A DNA stretch of 64,000 nt from Gammaproteobacteria bacterium (GCA_024638505.1 JAHEKE010000017.1:1-64000), one strand, 5' to 3'; shown: positions 34,810 through 45,748, counted from the first letter of the stretch. The notes: generated by a model from the letters alone, not told the origin. Translations and numbers: made by a program.

Positions 34810-36123
34810 ATGAGCGAAGCGCAGGCTACGAAGCAACTTGAACAACAGTGGGCAACTGACCCCCGGTGGAACGGCGTACAGCGTGGATATCCCGCCGCCG
34901 AGGTGGTTCGCCTGCGCGGTAGTGTCCACGTTGAACATACTCTGGCGCGAATGGGTGCGGAAAAACTGTGGCATAGCATAAACAGCGAGGAATACGTCAA
35001 TTCGCTGGGCGCGCTGACGGGTAACCAGGCCATGCAGATGGCGAAGGCGGGACTGAAAGCAATTTACCTAAGCGGATGGCAAGTCGCAGCCGATGCGAAC
35101 AACGCCGGTACCATGTATCCCGATCAGAGTCTCTATCCAGCGGATTCGGTTCCCGCCGTGGTGCGCAGAATCAATAATTGTTTTAAGCGTGCGGATGAAA
35201 TCCACCATGCAGAAGGGGATGACAGCGTCGACTGGTTCGTGCCAATCGTGGCCGACGCAGAAGCCGGTTTTGGCGGCGTGCTAAATGCCTTCGAGCTGAT
35301 GAAGGCAATGATCGAGGCGGGTGCGGCCGGTGTACACTTTGAAGATCAGCTGGCCTCCGCCAAAAAGTGCGGGCACATGGGCGGCAAAGTTCTAATCCCA
35401 ACCCAGGAAGCGGTACAGAAGTTGATTGCTGCTCGACTCGCAGCCGATACCATGGGAGTCCCCACTATATTGCTGGCCCGGACTGACGCCGAGGCCGCCA
35501 ACCTGGTCACATCTGACGTTGATCCGAGGGACAGGGAGTTCTTAACCGGAGAGCGCACCGCAGAGGGATTTTTCCGCGTGCGCAACGGAATGGAGCAGGC
35601 AGTCGCCCGCGGTCTGGCTTACGCCGCTTATGCTGACTTGATATGGTGTGAAACCGGCACGCCCGACTTAGAGTTTGCCAAGCGGTTTGCTGAGGCCATT
35701 CACGCCAAGCATCCGGGCAAGTTTTTGGCATATAACTGCTCGCCTTCGTTTAACTGGAAGAAGAATCTTGACGATACCACTATTGCCAAATTCCAGCGTG
35801 AGCTCGGTGCCATGGGTTACAAATATCAGTTTATTACCCTAGCCGGCTGGCACGCGCTGAACTATCATATTTTTGATTTATCCGACAAATATCGTGAGCG
35901 CGGCATGAGTGCGTATGTGGAATTACAGGAACAGGAATTTGATTCTGCAGAGCGCGGCTATACTGCAGCGAAACATCAACGCGAAGTTGGCGCGGGATAC
36001 TTTGATGCAGTAACAACCGCAGTAAGCGGCGGGTCTTCAGAATTGACTGCCCTTTCCGGTTCCACCGAGGAAGAGCAGTTCGAACAAGAGGCGGAAACCG
36101 CTACCGTTAGTGTCGTTCGTTAG
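34810..36123 (+). CDS. aceA: Isocitrate lyase
   Basis: First step of the glyoxylate shunt, splitting isocitrate to glyoxylate and succinate. The catalytic KKCGHMGGK motif is intact; also [26 protein letters not shown] and [15 protein letters not shown]. 437 residues, the short bacterial form. GGGGAAG precedes the ATG. Needed for growth on fatty acids or acetate, in line with fadBA in this window. Malate synthase is not present here. Confidence 0.97.
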   Translation: MSEAQATKQLEQQWATDPRWNGVQRGYPAAEVVRLRGSVHVEHTLARMGAEKLWHSINSEEYVNSLGALTGNQAMQMAKAGLKAIYLSGWQVAADANNAGTMYPDQSLYPADSVPAVVRRINNCFKRADEIHHAEGDDSVDWFVPIVADAEAGFGGVLNAFELMKAMIEAGAAGVHFEDQLASAKKCGHMGGKVLIPTQEAVQKLIAARLAADTMGVPTILLARTDAEAANLVTSDVDPRDREFLTGERTAEGFFRVRNGMEQAVARGLAYAAYADLIWCETGTPDLEFAKRFAEAIHAKHPGKFLAYNCSPSFNWKKNLDDTTIAKFQRELGAMGYKYQFITLAGWHALNYHIFDLSDKYRERGMSAYVELQEQEFDSAERGYTAAKHQREVGAGYFDAVTTAVSGGSSELTALSGSTEEEQFEQEAETATVSVVR

Positions 36124-36191
36124 TGCAAGTAAAAAGGTAATTTATCCCGGCTTTTTAAGCTCTCGTTTTTTTTTCATCATTATTGCCAAAA

Positions 36192-36217
36192 AAAACCCGG
36201 CGGAAAAGCCGGGTTTT
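36192..36217. terminator. Bidirectional terminator between aceA and csp
   Basis: Stem AAAACCCGGC / GCCGGGTTTT around a GGAAAA loop, with A runs on one side and T runs on the other. It lies between the convergent aceA and cold-shock genes and can end both. Confidence 0.85.
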
Positions 36218-36236
36218 GTGGTGTTTATCTATGCTT

Positions 36237-36440
36237 TTATTCAGCGCGGCGGATTTTAGCGGCTTTTGGCCCCCTTGGGCCTTGTTCTAAATCGTACTCA
36301 ACTTCTTGCCCCTCGGATAACGTCTTATAACCTTCCATTTCGATCGCAGAATAGTGTGCGAATACATCGTCACCACCATCTGTGGGGGTGATAAATCCGA
36401 ATCCTTTGGCCGCGTTGAACCATTTTACGGTTCCCCTCAT
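36237..36440 (-). CDS. Cold-shock domain protein
   Basis: 67-residue single cold-shock domain: [15 protein letters not shown] with RNP1 (KGFGFI), RNP2 DVFAHYSAI and the end GPKAAKIRR. Single-stranded nucleic-acid binder; similar in place to cspD of Pseudomonas, divergent from clpSA. The ATG at 36440 has AGAGGA 6 nt upstream, which rules out the longer open frame to 36476. The 226-nt upstream region may hold a long leader, as csp genes often do, but I see no firm motif. Confidence 0.92.
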   Translation of the reverse strand: MRGTVKWFNAAKGFGFITPTDGGDDVFAHYSAIEMEGYKTLSEGQEVEYDLEQGPRGPKAAKIRRAE

Positions 36441-36666
36441 ACGAAATCCTCTTTTGGTGTTTGAAACAATCACCAACCGAATGCCAGAGTTCTAGGTGCC
36501 TGCATTTCGGCGGTAGCCCAAGTGTTGCTGGATTTAACGCGCGGGTCAAGAACCAAACGCTACATTTGAAGTCAGATGTAACGGAATAAGTACTTGAAAT
36601 TTCGCGTTGGAACCGCAGAATTAAGTGTATTATCGTTTTAATTGACCCTGAAAATCCGTATCCACC

Positions 36667-36984
36667 ATGAGTTATCGACAGCAGCAGCGCGATGACAATG
36701 TTGCAGTGCAAGAAAGCAAGCCGAAGCTTAAAAAACCGAGGCTGTACAAAGTGTTGCTGCTCAACGATGACTACACGCCAATGGAATTCGTGGTAGTGGT
36801 ACTGGAACGTTTTTTTGGTAAACAGCGTGAGCAAGCAGTTCGTATAATGTTACACGTGCACCAAAAGGGAGTAGGTGTCTGTGGTGTATTCACGCGCGAC
36901 ATTGCGGAAACCAAGGTACAGTTGGTGATGGATTTCTCGCGAGATCACCAACATCCGCTACAGTGCACTATGGAGCCAGATTAA
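36667..36984 (+). CDS. clpS: ATP-dependent Clp protease adaptor ClpS
   Basis: N-recognin that delivers N-degron substrates to ClpAP. 105 residues; the substrate pocket region is [17 protein letters not shown], then VLERFF, and [17 protein letters not shown]. It lies 3 nt before clpA, the normal operon. Confidence 0.96.
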   Translation: MSYRQQQRDDNVAVQESKPKLKKPRLYKVLLLNDDYTPMEFVVVVLERFFGKQREQAVRIMLHVHQKGVGVCGVFTRDIAETKVQLVMDFSRDHQHPLQCTMEPD

Positions 36985-36987
36985 GAT

Positions 36988-39234
36988 ATGTTGTCTCAAG
37001 AGTTGGAAATTTCGCTAAACGCCGCGATCCAGGATGCTCGTAGTCAGCGCCACGAGCTTATCACCGTGGAGCATTTGTTGATTGCGTTGCTGGATAACGT
37101 GAACGCGGCTGAGGTGCTGCGCGCCTGTGGCGGTGATCTCGCGCAACTCAGGAAAGACCTTATACTGTTTCTCGAGGAAAACATGTTGAACCTGGATGAC
37201 GAGGGTAGCGACAGCCAACCAAGCCTCGGGTTCCAGCGCGTTATTCAACGTGCCGTACTGCACGTGCAGAGCGCCGGCAATAAGGAAGTTACCGGTGCCA
37301 ATGTGCTGGTCGCTATTTTCGCCGAAAAAGACTCACACGCGGTTTATTTTTTGCATAAGCAGGACATCACTCGATTTGATGTAGTCAACTACATCGCGCA
37401 CGGCATTTCCAAGGTGCGAGAGGGCGCTGCCGGCCTGCCCGCTCCAGAGGAAGAATCCGTTAAGGAAGGCGCCGGGGAAGAGCACAGTGCGCTGGAATCC
37501 TATGCCATTAATCTAAATGAACAGGCTCGATTAGGACGTATTGACCCACTGATCGGCAGAGCAAATGAGATCGAGCGCACGATACAGGTGCTCAGTCGAC
37601 GCCGTAAAAACAACCCGCTCCTCGTGGGCGAAGCGGGCGTCGGTAAAACCGCCATTGCCGAGGGTCTTGCCAAAAAGATCGTTGACGCTGAAGTACCCGA
37701 AGTGCTGTCTGGTAGCACCGTTTATTCTTTAGATATGGGAGCACTGCTTGCCGGTACCAAGTACCGGGGCGATTTTGAGCAAAGACTGAAAATGGTTTTA
37801 GCCGAGCTCAACCAGCGGGACGATTCGATTTTGTTTATCGATGAAATACACACGGTGATTGGTGCTGGAGCAGCATCGGGCGGCACCATGGATGCATCTA
37901 ACTTGCTCAAACCAGTATTACAATCCGGAGAATTGAAGTGCATTGGTTCGACTACATATCAGGAGTATCGCGGTATCTTCGAAAAGGACAGGGCGTTGTC
38001 TCGCCGCTTCCAGAAGATAGATGTAATCGAACCCTCGGTGGAGGAGGCGGTTGAAATTCTCCGTGGACTGAAGTGCCACTTCGAAGAACACCATAAGATC
38101 AAGTACACAAATCAGGCATTGCGCAGCGCGGTAGAACTGTCGGCGCGCTATATAACCGATAGACATTTGCCGGACAAGGCCATCGACGTTATTGATGAGG
38201 CCGGAGCCAGCACGAGATTACTGCCGGCGAGTAAAAGGAAAAAGACGATTGGTGTCCACGACATTGAAAAAATTGTCGCCAAAATAGCACGCATTCCGCC
38301 GAAAACGGTTTCGGTCTCGGATAAAGATGCCCTGCGGACTCTGGAAAGGGATTTAAAACTGGTCGTATATGGTCAGGACGAGGCTATCTCCGCTTTGGCT
38401 TCCGCAATTAAAATGTCACGTTCCGGTTTGGGGAATCCTGATAAACCGATTTCTTCGTTCTTATTTTCGGGCCCAACTGGCGTTGGCAAGACTGAGGTTA
38501 CCAGGCAGCTGGCCCATATTCTTGGTGTAGAGCTCATCCGCTTTGACATGTCCGAATACATGGAAAGGCATACAGTGTCGCGCTTAATTGGCGCGCCACC
38601 TGGTTACGTGGGATTTGACCAGGGCGGGCTTTTAACGGATAGCATTACCAAACACCCACATTCTGTACTACTGCTAGATGAAATCGAAAAAGCACATAAC
38701 GATGTGTTTAACCTTCTCCTGCAGGTCTTCGATTATGGCACGTTAACAGACAATAACGGCCGCAAGGCAGATTTCCGCAATGTGGTGATCGTAATGACAA
38801 CCAATGCTGGCGCAGAACAAATGGCTCGCGCATCAATGGGGTTCACGCAACAAGATCACGTCGGCGATGACCTGGAAGCGATCAAGCGTATGTTTTCCCC
38901 TGAATTCCGCAATCGTTTGGACTCTATAATTGCATTTAAACCGCTTAGCGCGGAAACCATAGCTCACGTGGTGAACAAGTTTATCCTTGAAGCGGAGCAG
39001 CAGCTAGCAGACAAAAATGTAACCCTCGAAGTAGATGACAGAGCTCGGCACTGGCTAGCTAAACACGGGCACGATCCTGCGATGGGGGCACGACCCATGG
39101 CCCGTCTAATACAAGAAAAAATAAAGCGTGCGCTGGCGGATGAGCTGCTGTTTGGCCGACTCAGCAAAGGCGGGGGCAATGTGCTGGTCAGCGCTGATGA
39201 AGACGATCTAACCTATGAGGTGACGGCTAAATAG
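36988..39234 (+). CDS. clpA: ATP-dependent Clp protease ATPase subunit ClpA
   Basis: AAA+ unfoldase for ClpP. Domain order: N-domain of two Clp repeats (1-145), first AAA+ with Walker A GEAGVGKT and Walker B ILFIDEIHTVIGAG, second AAA+ with GPTGVGKTEVTRQLA and LLLDEIEKAHNDVF, and sensor GARPMARLIQE. 748 residues, near the E. coli length. Coupled to clpS. Confidence 0.97.
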   Translation: MLSQELEISLNAAIQDARSQRHELITVEHLLIALLDNVNAAEVLRACGGDLAQLRKDLILFLEENMLNLDDEGSDSQPSLGFQRVIQRAVLHVQSAGNKEVTGANVLVAIFAEKDSHAVYFLHKQDITRFDVVNYIAHGISKVREGAAGLPAPEEESVKEGAGEEHSALESYAINLNEQARLGRIDPLIGRANEIERTIQVLSRRRKNNPLLVGEAGVGKTAIAEGLAKKIVDAEVPEVLSGSTVYSLDMGALLAGTKYRGDFEQRLKMVLAELNQRDDSILFIDEIHTVIGAGAASGGTMDASNLLKPVLQSGELKCIGSTTYQEYRGIFEKDRALSRRFQKIDVIEPSVEEAVEILRGLKCHFEEHHKIKYTNQALRSAVELSARYITDRHLPDKAIDVIDEAGASTRLLPASKRKKTIGVHDIEKIVAKIARIPPKTVSVSDKDALRTLERDLKLVVYGQDEAISALASAIKMSRSGLGNPDKPISSFLFSGPTGVGKTEVTRQLAHILGVELIRFDMSEYMERHTVSRLIGAPPGYVGFDQGGLLTDSITKHPHSVLLLDEIEKAHNDVFNLLLQVFDYGTLTDNNGRKADFRNVVIVMTTNAGAEQMARASMGFTQQDHVGDDLEAIKRMFSPEFRNRLDSIIAFKPLSAETIAHVVNKFILEAEQQLADKNVTLEVDDRARHWLAKHGHDPAMGARPMARLIQEKIKRALADELLFGRLSKGGGNVLVSADEDDLTYEVTAK

Positions 39235-39235
39235 G

Positions 39236-39937
39236 TTACATACCTGTAACCGACGTCAACAACATTGTTGTGTCGGGCCTGCTTTTTCGCTGTTCTACAA
39301 TTTTAACCGGTAAATTGTTACGTTCTGGAACGAGCCAGATCGTTAGTTTTCGATCGGGACGGTCAAACCGAACCTGTTCAATTTTAATAGCGTTGAATTC
39401 ACCCAGTGGAGTGGATATCCGTTCAGTAACTACGGCGCTGTTTTCAAATCTTCGCACCTTACGACCGCCCACTATATGTAACGGTTTTTCTTTGAATACT
39501 TCGGCCCCGCCCAGGATAAACGCAAACGGGACGCTGCAATTATCGACTATGTAGCCGTTAGATATAACAACGTCGCTGCCATCGTTGAAGGACACCCGTC
39601 TGTTATCCCAATCGAAAGACACGGAATAATCAAACGCATCCCTACCCTCCCTAATGATGCGGTAGTTAACGGGCTTCACCGCATTATTGGCGATTAAGAA
39701 TTGGCACATCTCACGGACTCTGCCGCCAAGTAAAATAGAGGCCATGCCCTCAGCGCGAGTTTCGGACACGACTTCATAATGTGCTTCCTGTTTCTTCAAC
39801 TGAGTGCGCAGACTGCCCAATTCTGCAACACCAAAACTCACTTCGTATATCAATTCAAGTGTTTCGGGTAGGGCGTCCCCCGTTGACCAGGCGGGACTCA
39901 GCCAGAGCAGCAATAAAAGCGGCAGTTTTATCCTCAT
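39236..39937 (-). CDS. DUF3108 exported protein
   Basis: About 233 residues from the ATG at 39937, which overlaps the purN stop by 4 nt. Signal peptide (cleavage near AWS-TG), then a beta-rich domain with ELIYEVSFGVAELGSL and FDWDNRRVSF, typical of DUF3108. Function unknown; the family commonly follows purMN in gammaproteobacteria. It ends 2 nt from the convergent clpA stop. Confidence 0.85.
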   Translation of the reverse strand: MRIKLPLLLLLWLSPAWSTGDALPETLELIYEVSFGVAELGSLRTQLKKQEAHYEVVSETRAEGMASILLGGRVREMCQFLIANNAVKPVNYRIIREGRDAFDYSVSFDWDNRRVSFNDGSDVVISNGYIVDNCSVPFAFILGGAEVFKEKPLHIVGGRKVRRFENSAVVTERISTPLGEFNAIKIEQVRFDRPDRKLTIWLVPERNNLPVKIVEQRKSRPDTTMLLTSVTGM

Positions 39938-40587
39938 GGCGAACATGTTGTGCGACACTGTGTTATTGGTTTGCCATCCAGCAGTACCTGGCCGGCGTCA
40001 ACGGTAAGCCGGTTTTGCGCAAGCCATTGAATAGCGCGAGGCAGTATTCGGTGTTCTAATTCATGCACTTTTTCCTGCAGTGACTCGATCGTATCGGAGC
40101 CCTCTATCGGTATACTGGCCTGGGTGATGATCGGTCCATCATCCAGATCAGCGGTTACGAAGTGCACGCTGGCTCCATGCCTTTTGTCACCTGCCGCGAG
40201 GACTCGTGCATGGGTATTCAAGCCCTTGTACTTTGGCAGCAGTGATGGATGCAGGTTAATTATTCTGTACTGATACTTTTCGACGATTTCAGCTCCGAGA
40301 ATTCGCATGAAACCGGCGAGCACGATCAAATCCGCGTGGTATTGATCTATCAGATCTGCCAGGGCATGGTCGTAAAGCTGTCGACTTGAATAGTCCGTAT
40401 GTTTTAGAACGTGCGTTGGAATGTTGGCATGCTGCGCACGCGTCAAGCCATAAGCATCGGGTTCGTTGCTGATTACGCACCGTATTGTTGCGGAAATTTC
40501 GCCACGATCGCAGCTGTCAATGATTGCTTGCAAATTACTGCCTTGACCGCTGATTAGAACTGCGAGTGACATGAGACGGGCGTTCAT
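39934..40587 (-). CDS. purN: Phosphoribosylglycinamide formyltransferase 1
   Basis: Folate-dependent third step of purine synthesis. Motifs: AVLISGQGSNLQAIID, VLAGFMRILG, and the catalytic region INLHPSLLPKYKGLNTHARVLAAG with HxSLLP and Asp in DDGPIITQ. 217 residues. The ATG overlaps the purM stop by 4 nt, giving translational coupling. Confidence 0.96.
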   Translation of the reverse strand: MNARLMSLAVLISGQGSNLQAIIDSCDRGEISATIRCVISNEPDAYGLTRAQHANIPTHVLKHTDYSSRQLYDHALADLIDQYHADLIVLAGFMRILGAEIVEKYQYRIINLHPSLLPKYKGLNTHARVLAAGDKRHGASVHFVTADLDDGPIITQASIPIEGSDTIESLQEKVHELEHRILPRAIQWLAQNRLTVDAGQVLLDGKPITQCRTTCSP

Positions 40588-41621
40588 GCGATTAGCACCT
40601 GCGGCCCCTCTTCCCTCGGCACTATCTCTCCAATGATTAGAGCCTGTTGACCTGCAAGCCGCATGTGCTGTATCGCACTGTCGGCATATTTATGCGGCAG
40701 CACAATCACTAATCCGATGCCGCAGTTGAATGTGCGATACATTTCGTCTGTTTCGATGTTTCCCTTCTGCTGCAGCCAAGTAAAAACGCCCGGCCAGGCC
40801 CATGCCGTGGAGCCGAGGCGGGCGGTTTTATCCGCGCTCAGTATTCTAGCGACGTTGCCGGGTATCCCGCCCCCCGTGATGTGGGCGATACCATGCACCG
40901 GTATCTCCGGCAGTAACGACAGGACGGGTCTGACGTAAATTCGAGTGGGCGTGAGCAGAATATCGAGCAATTGTTGACCCTCGATCTCGACATTCCCGTC
41001 GATCGAATAGGTGTCAAGTACGTGCCGGATGAGCGAATATCCATTCGCGTGTGGGCCGGAAGAAGACAGGCCAACAACGGCATCTCCGATTTCGATTTTG
41101 CTTCCGTCCAGCAGCCCGTCGCGTTCAACCACGCCCACACAAAATCCGGCCAGGTCGTACTCGCCGGAACTGTACATTCCGGGCATTTCAGCAGTTTCTC
41201 CGCCAATCAGTGCGGCTCCCGCCTGGCGACAGCCTTCTGCTATGCCCTGTATGACAGACACAGCCTGGTCAGAATCCAGTTTCCCGGTCGCGAGATAATC
41301 CAGAAAGAACAGGGGTTCCGCGCCATGCACCAATATATCGTTGGCACACATGGCAACAAGATCTATACCGACAGTGTCGTGTCGGTTACGCTCGAACGCA
41401 AGCTTTAGCTTGGTGCCGACGCCGTCCGTCCCCGACACCAAGATTGGATCAGCAAAACGTTTTGGCACCTCGAACAGTGCACCAAATCCGCCGAGATCGC
41501 TGAGGCAGCCTTCTCTATGGGTTGATCGGGCAAGAGGCTTTATGGCCTTTACCAGAGCGTCGCCGCGATCAATATCAACTCCCGCGTTGCTATAACTCAG
41601 CGTTTTTTTTGTTTGGTTCAA
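40584..41621 (-). CDS. purM: Phosphoribosylformylglycinamidine cyclo-ligase
   Basis: AIR synthetase of purine synthesis. The N-terminal SYSNAGVDIDRGDALVK, the ATP-binding VSGTDGVGTKLKLAF, GGETAEMPGMY and AHITGGGIPGN segments are all present. 345 residues, with a TTG start at 41621 forced by homology (the alignable region starts within ten codons). First gene of purM-purN-DUF3108. Confidence 0.96.
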   Translation of the reverse strand: MNQTKKTLSYSNAGVDIDRGDALVKAIKPLARSTHREGCLSDLGGFGALFEVPKRFADPILVSGTDGVGTKLKLAFERNRHDTVGIDLVAMCANDILVHGAEPLFFLDYLATGKLDSDQAVSVIQGIAEGCRQAGAALIGGETAEMPGMYSSGEYDLAGFCVGVVERDGLLDGSKIEIGDAVVGLSSSGPHANGYSLIRHVLDTYSIDGNVEIEGQQLLDILLTPTRIYVRPVLSLLPEIPVHGIAHITGGGIPGNVARILSADKTARLGSTAWAWPGVFTWLQQKGNIETDEMYRTFNCGIGLVIVLPHKYADSAIQHMRLAGQQALIIGEIVPREEGPQVLIA

Positions 41622-41755
41622 GGTGGGTTTCCGATGATCAGGGTCACATATTGTATATGATTACAGGCGTATCGATAGGCTTAACATAGCTGACACCAAC
41701 AGAACACTTCGGTATGCTGATTGACTTTGCTTTCAGACTTTATTGATCCCTAAAC

Positions 41756-42304
41756 GTGGTCTCCTATATTCCCAATCTAATTACGGTTTTACGGGTTGCT
41801 GCAGCGCCGGTATTGATCTTGTTGCTCGATTCACAGGCCTACGAGCCTGCCTTGTTCGTGTTTCTGCTGGCCGGGGTCTCTGATGCACTGGATGGTTTTA
41901 TCGCAAAGCGGTTCAACTTCGAGAGTAAATTCGGCGCTTTACTGGATCCCGTGGCGGATAAGATTCTACTGGTGAGTTCATTCGTGATGTTGACCCTGTT
42001 GGATCATTTGCCGTTTTGGCTGCTCGTCATTGTTGCTTTTCGTGACATCTTGATCATAGGCGGTTATTTCGTCCTGGTTATGTTGGGAGAATCCGTGCAG
42101 ATGAGGCCAAGTGTGATAAGTAAAATGAATACTTTATTTCAGATATGTCTGGTCGGGCTAGTGCTTGCTCAGCTCGCCGGCTGGGTCGAACTGAGAGTCC
42201 TGATTGATTTGCTGATTGTAACGGTCTCTGTTACCACCGTCTTTAGTGGAATTCACTACGTATGGGTGTGGGGTTTTGGTAAAGAGGGTGTCGCCAAAGA
42301 ATAA
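41756..42304 (+). CDS. CDP-alcohol phosphatidyltransferase family protein (PgsA-like)
   Basis: 182-residue membrane enzyme with the complete family motif: Asp43, Asp46-Gly47, Ala50-Lys51, Gly60, Asp64 and Asp68 (in SDALDGFIAK and GALLDPVADK). The N-terminal IPNLITVLRV is typical of phosphatidylglycerophosphate synthases. True PgsA or a paralogue (cardiolipin synthase type) cannot be decided here. GTG start. It precedes hda by 15 nt. Confidence 0.9.
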   Translation: MVSYIPNLITVLRVAAAPVLILLLDSQAYEPALFVFLLAGVSDALDGFIAKRFNFESKFGALLDPVADKILLVSSFVMLTLLDHLPFWLLVIVAFRDILIIGGYFVLVMLGESVQMRPSVISKMNTLFQICLVGLVLAQLAGWVELRVLIDLLIVTVSVTTVFSGIHYVWVWGFGKEGVAKE

Positions 42305-42319
42305 GTAGAATTTTTGGGT

Positions 42320-43015
42320 ATGGAGAAACAGTTAACACTTCGCGTCGGACTCTCTGATCATGCCAGCTTCGACAATTTTTTCGTTGGCCCAAACACTGAA
42401 GTCATAGCTGCTTTATACGCTTTCCTGGAGGAGGCGGCGGGCGGCTTGATATTCTTTTTTGGTGCTCGCGGATCAGGGAAAACGCATCTTTTGTATGCGG
42501 CGCAGAAAAGCGCTCTAGCGAAATCGCACCGCGCTGCCTATCTTTGCATGTCAGATTTGCAGGTTGTTGAACAGCTGACAAACTTTGTTGAGCATGGTGA
42601 TTTGCTCTGTATAGATGATGTCCATCATGTGGCCGGTAGCAACAGGATGGAAAAAGTGCTGTTCAATTTAATTGAACAGCAAATGCAGCTTACGGGTAGC
42701 GTGATAATGACGTCGGCTCAACCCGCACAAAAGATTCCCTTCGTCATGCCTGATCTGGCAAGCCGCGTCAGCAGCGGAGCCGCATACCGAATTCGGCCCC
42801 TGAGCGATGCGCAGAAAAAGGATGCCTTGCGCCTGCGTGCCCGGCACAGAGGAATTGAGCTTTCAGGTGAAGTGATTAATTACGTGATGAAGCGATACTC
42901 GCGTGACGCGTCGTCCCTGTTTACGCTGCTTGATCAGATTGATCAAGCATCGCTATCCAGGCAAAGACTGGTAACCATCCCGTTTCTCAAACAGCTCGAA
43001 ACAAATAAAGGCTAA
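42320..43015 (+). CDS. hda: DnaA regulatory inactivator Hda
   Basis: AAA+ DnaA homologue that, with the sliding clamp, promotes DnaA-ATP hydrolysis. Near the N-terminus QLTLRV fits the clamp-binding QLxLx motif. Walker A FFGARGSGKTHLLYA, Walker B LLCIDDVHHVAG, and SRVSSGAAYRI follow. About 231 residues from the ATG at 42320. The DnaA DNA-binding domain is absent, as expected for Hda. Confidence 0.93.
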   Translation: MEKQLTLRVGLSDHASFDNFFVGPNTEVIAALYAFLEEAAGGLIFFFGARGSGKTHLLYAAQKSALAKSHRAAYLCMSDLQVVEQLTNFVEHGDLLCIDDVHHVAGSNRMEKVLFNLIEQQMQLTGSVIMTSAQPAQKIPFVMPDLASRVSSGAAYRIRPLSDAQKKDALRLRARHRGIELSGEVINYVMKRYSRDASSLFTLLDQIDQASLSRQRLVTIPFLKQLETNKG

Positions 43016-43019
43016 TGCT

Positions 43020-43957
<938 letters not shown>

Positions 43958-44090
43958 GCGGGCTCCTAAAGAAATAGTTATAAAACGGCCATAAGGTGTT
44001 GATTTTATGTTGACAGTTCGTGTGATGTGATGGTAGTTTGCAAGCGTGTATAGTTCAACCAGCAATGAATAACGTTGGGAGGAAAAAGTA

Positions 44091-44525
44091 ATGAATTCAA
44101 TAAAAAGTACTATTAAATTGTTAGCAATCGGCGCCGCTGTTCTTACCATCGCCGCCGGTTGCTCGACCGCCAAAAAAGGTGAAATGGCTGCGGCTGCTGC
44201 GGCGGCGGAACCTGAGGCTGCCGCCGCAATGGAACCCATGCTTCCGGATAGTTATACAGTTGCTTCAGGCGACCACCTATGGGGTATTTCCGCGCAAGAA
44301 GGGATTTACGGTAATCCTTACGACTGGCCGATCCTTTACAGCCACAATCGGGCGCAAATCAAAGACGCCGATCTGATTTATCCGGGGCAGGTGTTTGCTG
44401 TTCCGCGTAAATTCAAACCGAAGGAAGTGGCGACCGCGCGCGAGCACGCGCGAACCCGGGGTCCGTGGGTATTGGGTGTCACCGAAGAATCAGACACGGC
44501 CTTTCTCGCAGCCAACCCGCTGTAA
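44091..44525 (+). CDS. LysM-domain lipoprotein
   Basis: 144 residues. A lipobox TIAAGC sets the lipid Cys at position 24; an Ala/Glu-rich linker follows; then a LysM peptidoglycan-binding domain (SYTVASGDHLWGISA to LIYPGQVFAVPR). A strong GGGAGG site lies 8 nt before the ATG. The C-terminal tail is unassigned. Likely anchors the outer membrane to the wall. The Ala linker comes from a GC-rich GCN-codon run. Confidence 0.88.
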   Translation: MNSIKSTIKLLAIGAAVLTIAAGCSTAKKGEMAAAAAAAEPEAAAAMEPMLPDSYTVASGDHLWGISAQEGIYGNPYDWPILYSHNRAQIKDADLIYPGQVFAVPRKFKPKEVATAREHARTRGPWVLGVTEESDTAFLAANPL

Positions 44526-44554
44526 TATACACGCCTCCCAATTGGTTTTTGCCG

Positions 44555-44586
44555 AAGGCCCCGTTAAGCGGGGCCTTTTGTTTTTT
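44555..44586 (+). terminator. Terminator after the LysM gene
   Basis: Stem AAGGCCCC / GGGGCCTT with a seven-base loop, followed by TTGTTTTTT. It lies 30 nt past the stop. Confidence 0.88.
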
Positions 44587-44612
44587 ACGGCTGATTCAGC
44601 CCGTTAGAACAA

Positions 44613-45422
44613 ATGCTCGCAATATGGCAATTCACTAAACGCGTGTGGCATCGATTCTTTGATGACCATGTGCAGACGAACGCTGCTGCTTTGGCGTTCA
44701 CCACTATTCTCGCTCTTGTCCCGGCAGCTGCAGTAGCGTTTTCTATGTTGTCGGTTTTTCCAGTTTTCGAGGAGTGGTCGAAAGAGCTGGAGACATTCAT
44801 ATATCGGAATCTTGTTCCCGCAGCAGAGCAGGTAGTGCAGAATCAATTACAGGAGTTTATTGGCCAAACGGCTAGACTAACTGCATTCAGTCTTTCTTTT
44901 TTACTTGTTAGCGCACTGCTGCTCCTGTTTACCATCGAAGAAACGCTCAATAAGATCTGGCGTGTAGAGGACAGCCGCTCACTAGTCCAGCGTGTTTTGT
45001 CGTACTGGGCGGTTCTTACGCTAGCCCCACTGCTGATGGGGGCCAGTCTTTCACTTACTTCGCACATTGTATCTACCGCGTTCGGAGGGGAGGGAGAGGT
45101 CGCACAGGCGCGCTCTATATTTCTGGCGATACTGCCGTTTTTGTTTGTGGTGCTGGCATTTGTCCTGTTGTACATGGCGGTTCCGAACAAACCAATTCGA
45201 TTTCATAATGCACTGATTGGTGGCGTAACCGCTGCCATCTTGTTTGAACTGTCGAAGCGCGGCTTTACCTGGTACGTCTCAAATTTCCATAGCTACGAAG
45301 TAATCTATGGGGCGCTGTCGTCTATTCCAATATTTTTAATCTGGGTGTATGTATCATGGCTGGTGGTATTGGTTGGTGCGGAGGTTACGGCTGTTTTAGG
45401 GGAAGCCGACAGCGAAGAGTAG
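44613..45422 (+). CDS. YihY/BrkB family inner-membrane protein
   Basis: 269 residues with about six membrane helices. The family traits AAALAFTTILALVPAAAVAFS, TIEETLNKIW and FLIWVYVSWLVVLVGAEVTA are clear. Once called ribonuclease BN by mistake; the function is unknown. The ATG is at 44613, just after the LysM terminator. Confidence 0.93.
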   Translation: MLAIWQFTKRVWHRFFDDHVQTNAAALAFTTILALVPAAAVAFSMLSVFPVFEEWSKELETFIYRNLVPAAEQVVQNQLQEFIGQTARLTAFSLSFLLVSALLLLFTIEETLNKIWRVEDSRSLVQRVLSYWAVLTLAPLLMGASLSLTSHIVSTAFGGEGEVAQARSIFLAILPFLFVVLAFVLLYMAVPNKPIRFHNALIGGVTAAILFELSKRGFTWYVSNFHSYEVIYGALSSIPIFLIWVYVSWLVVLVGAEVTAVLGEADSEE

Positions 45423-45472
45423 GGTGACTGGAGTTGTGCCCGCAACTCATACTATAAGATGTTTATCGATAA

Positions 45473-45748
45473 GTGATCGACGATTGCCGACGTTACCTGG
45501 TCTCAGGCGTAGTGCAGGGTGTTGGTTTCCGCTATCACGCGCAGCGACAGGCAACGCGATTAGGATTAGTAGGATGGGTGCGAAACCGAGAGGATGGTAA
45601 CGTCGAGCTTGTGGCGTGTGGCGAGGATACGAATCTGGGCAGGTTTGAGATGTGGTTGCGCGAGGGGCCGACTATGGCTTGGGTAAAGAGTGTAAAAATT
45701 GAAGTAATGGAGAACACCGAACATTTTACTGCGTTCTCGATTCGTTAA
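45473..45748 (+). CDS. acyP: Acylphosphatase
   Basis: 91 residues hydrolysing acyl phosphates. The catalytic Arg is in VQGVGFRYHAQ and the catalytic Asn in GWVRNREDGNVEL. GTG start. Its last 23 bases overlap the end of the convergent lytic transglycosylase gene. Confidence 0.93.
   Translation: MIDDCRRYLVSGVVQGVGFRYHAQRQATRLGLVGWVRNREDGNVELVACGEDTNLGRFEMWLREGPTMAWVKSVKIEVMENTEHFTAFSIR

Noticed and set aside
39234-39251. GGTTACA-TACC-TGTAACC hairpin at the clpA/DUF3108 junction
   Set aside because: A perfect but short AT-rich stem without a T run; not convincing as a terminator.
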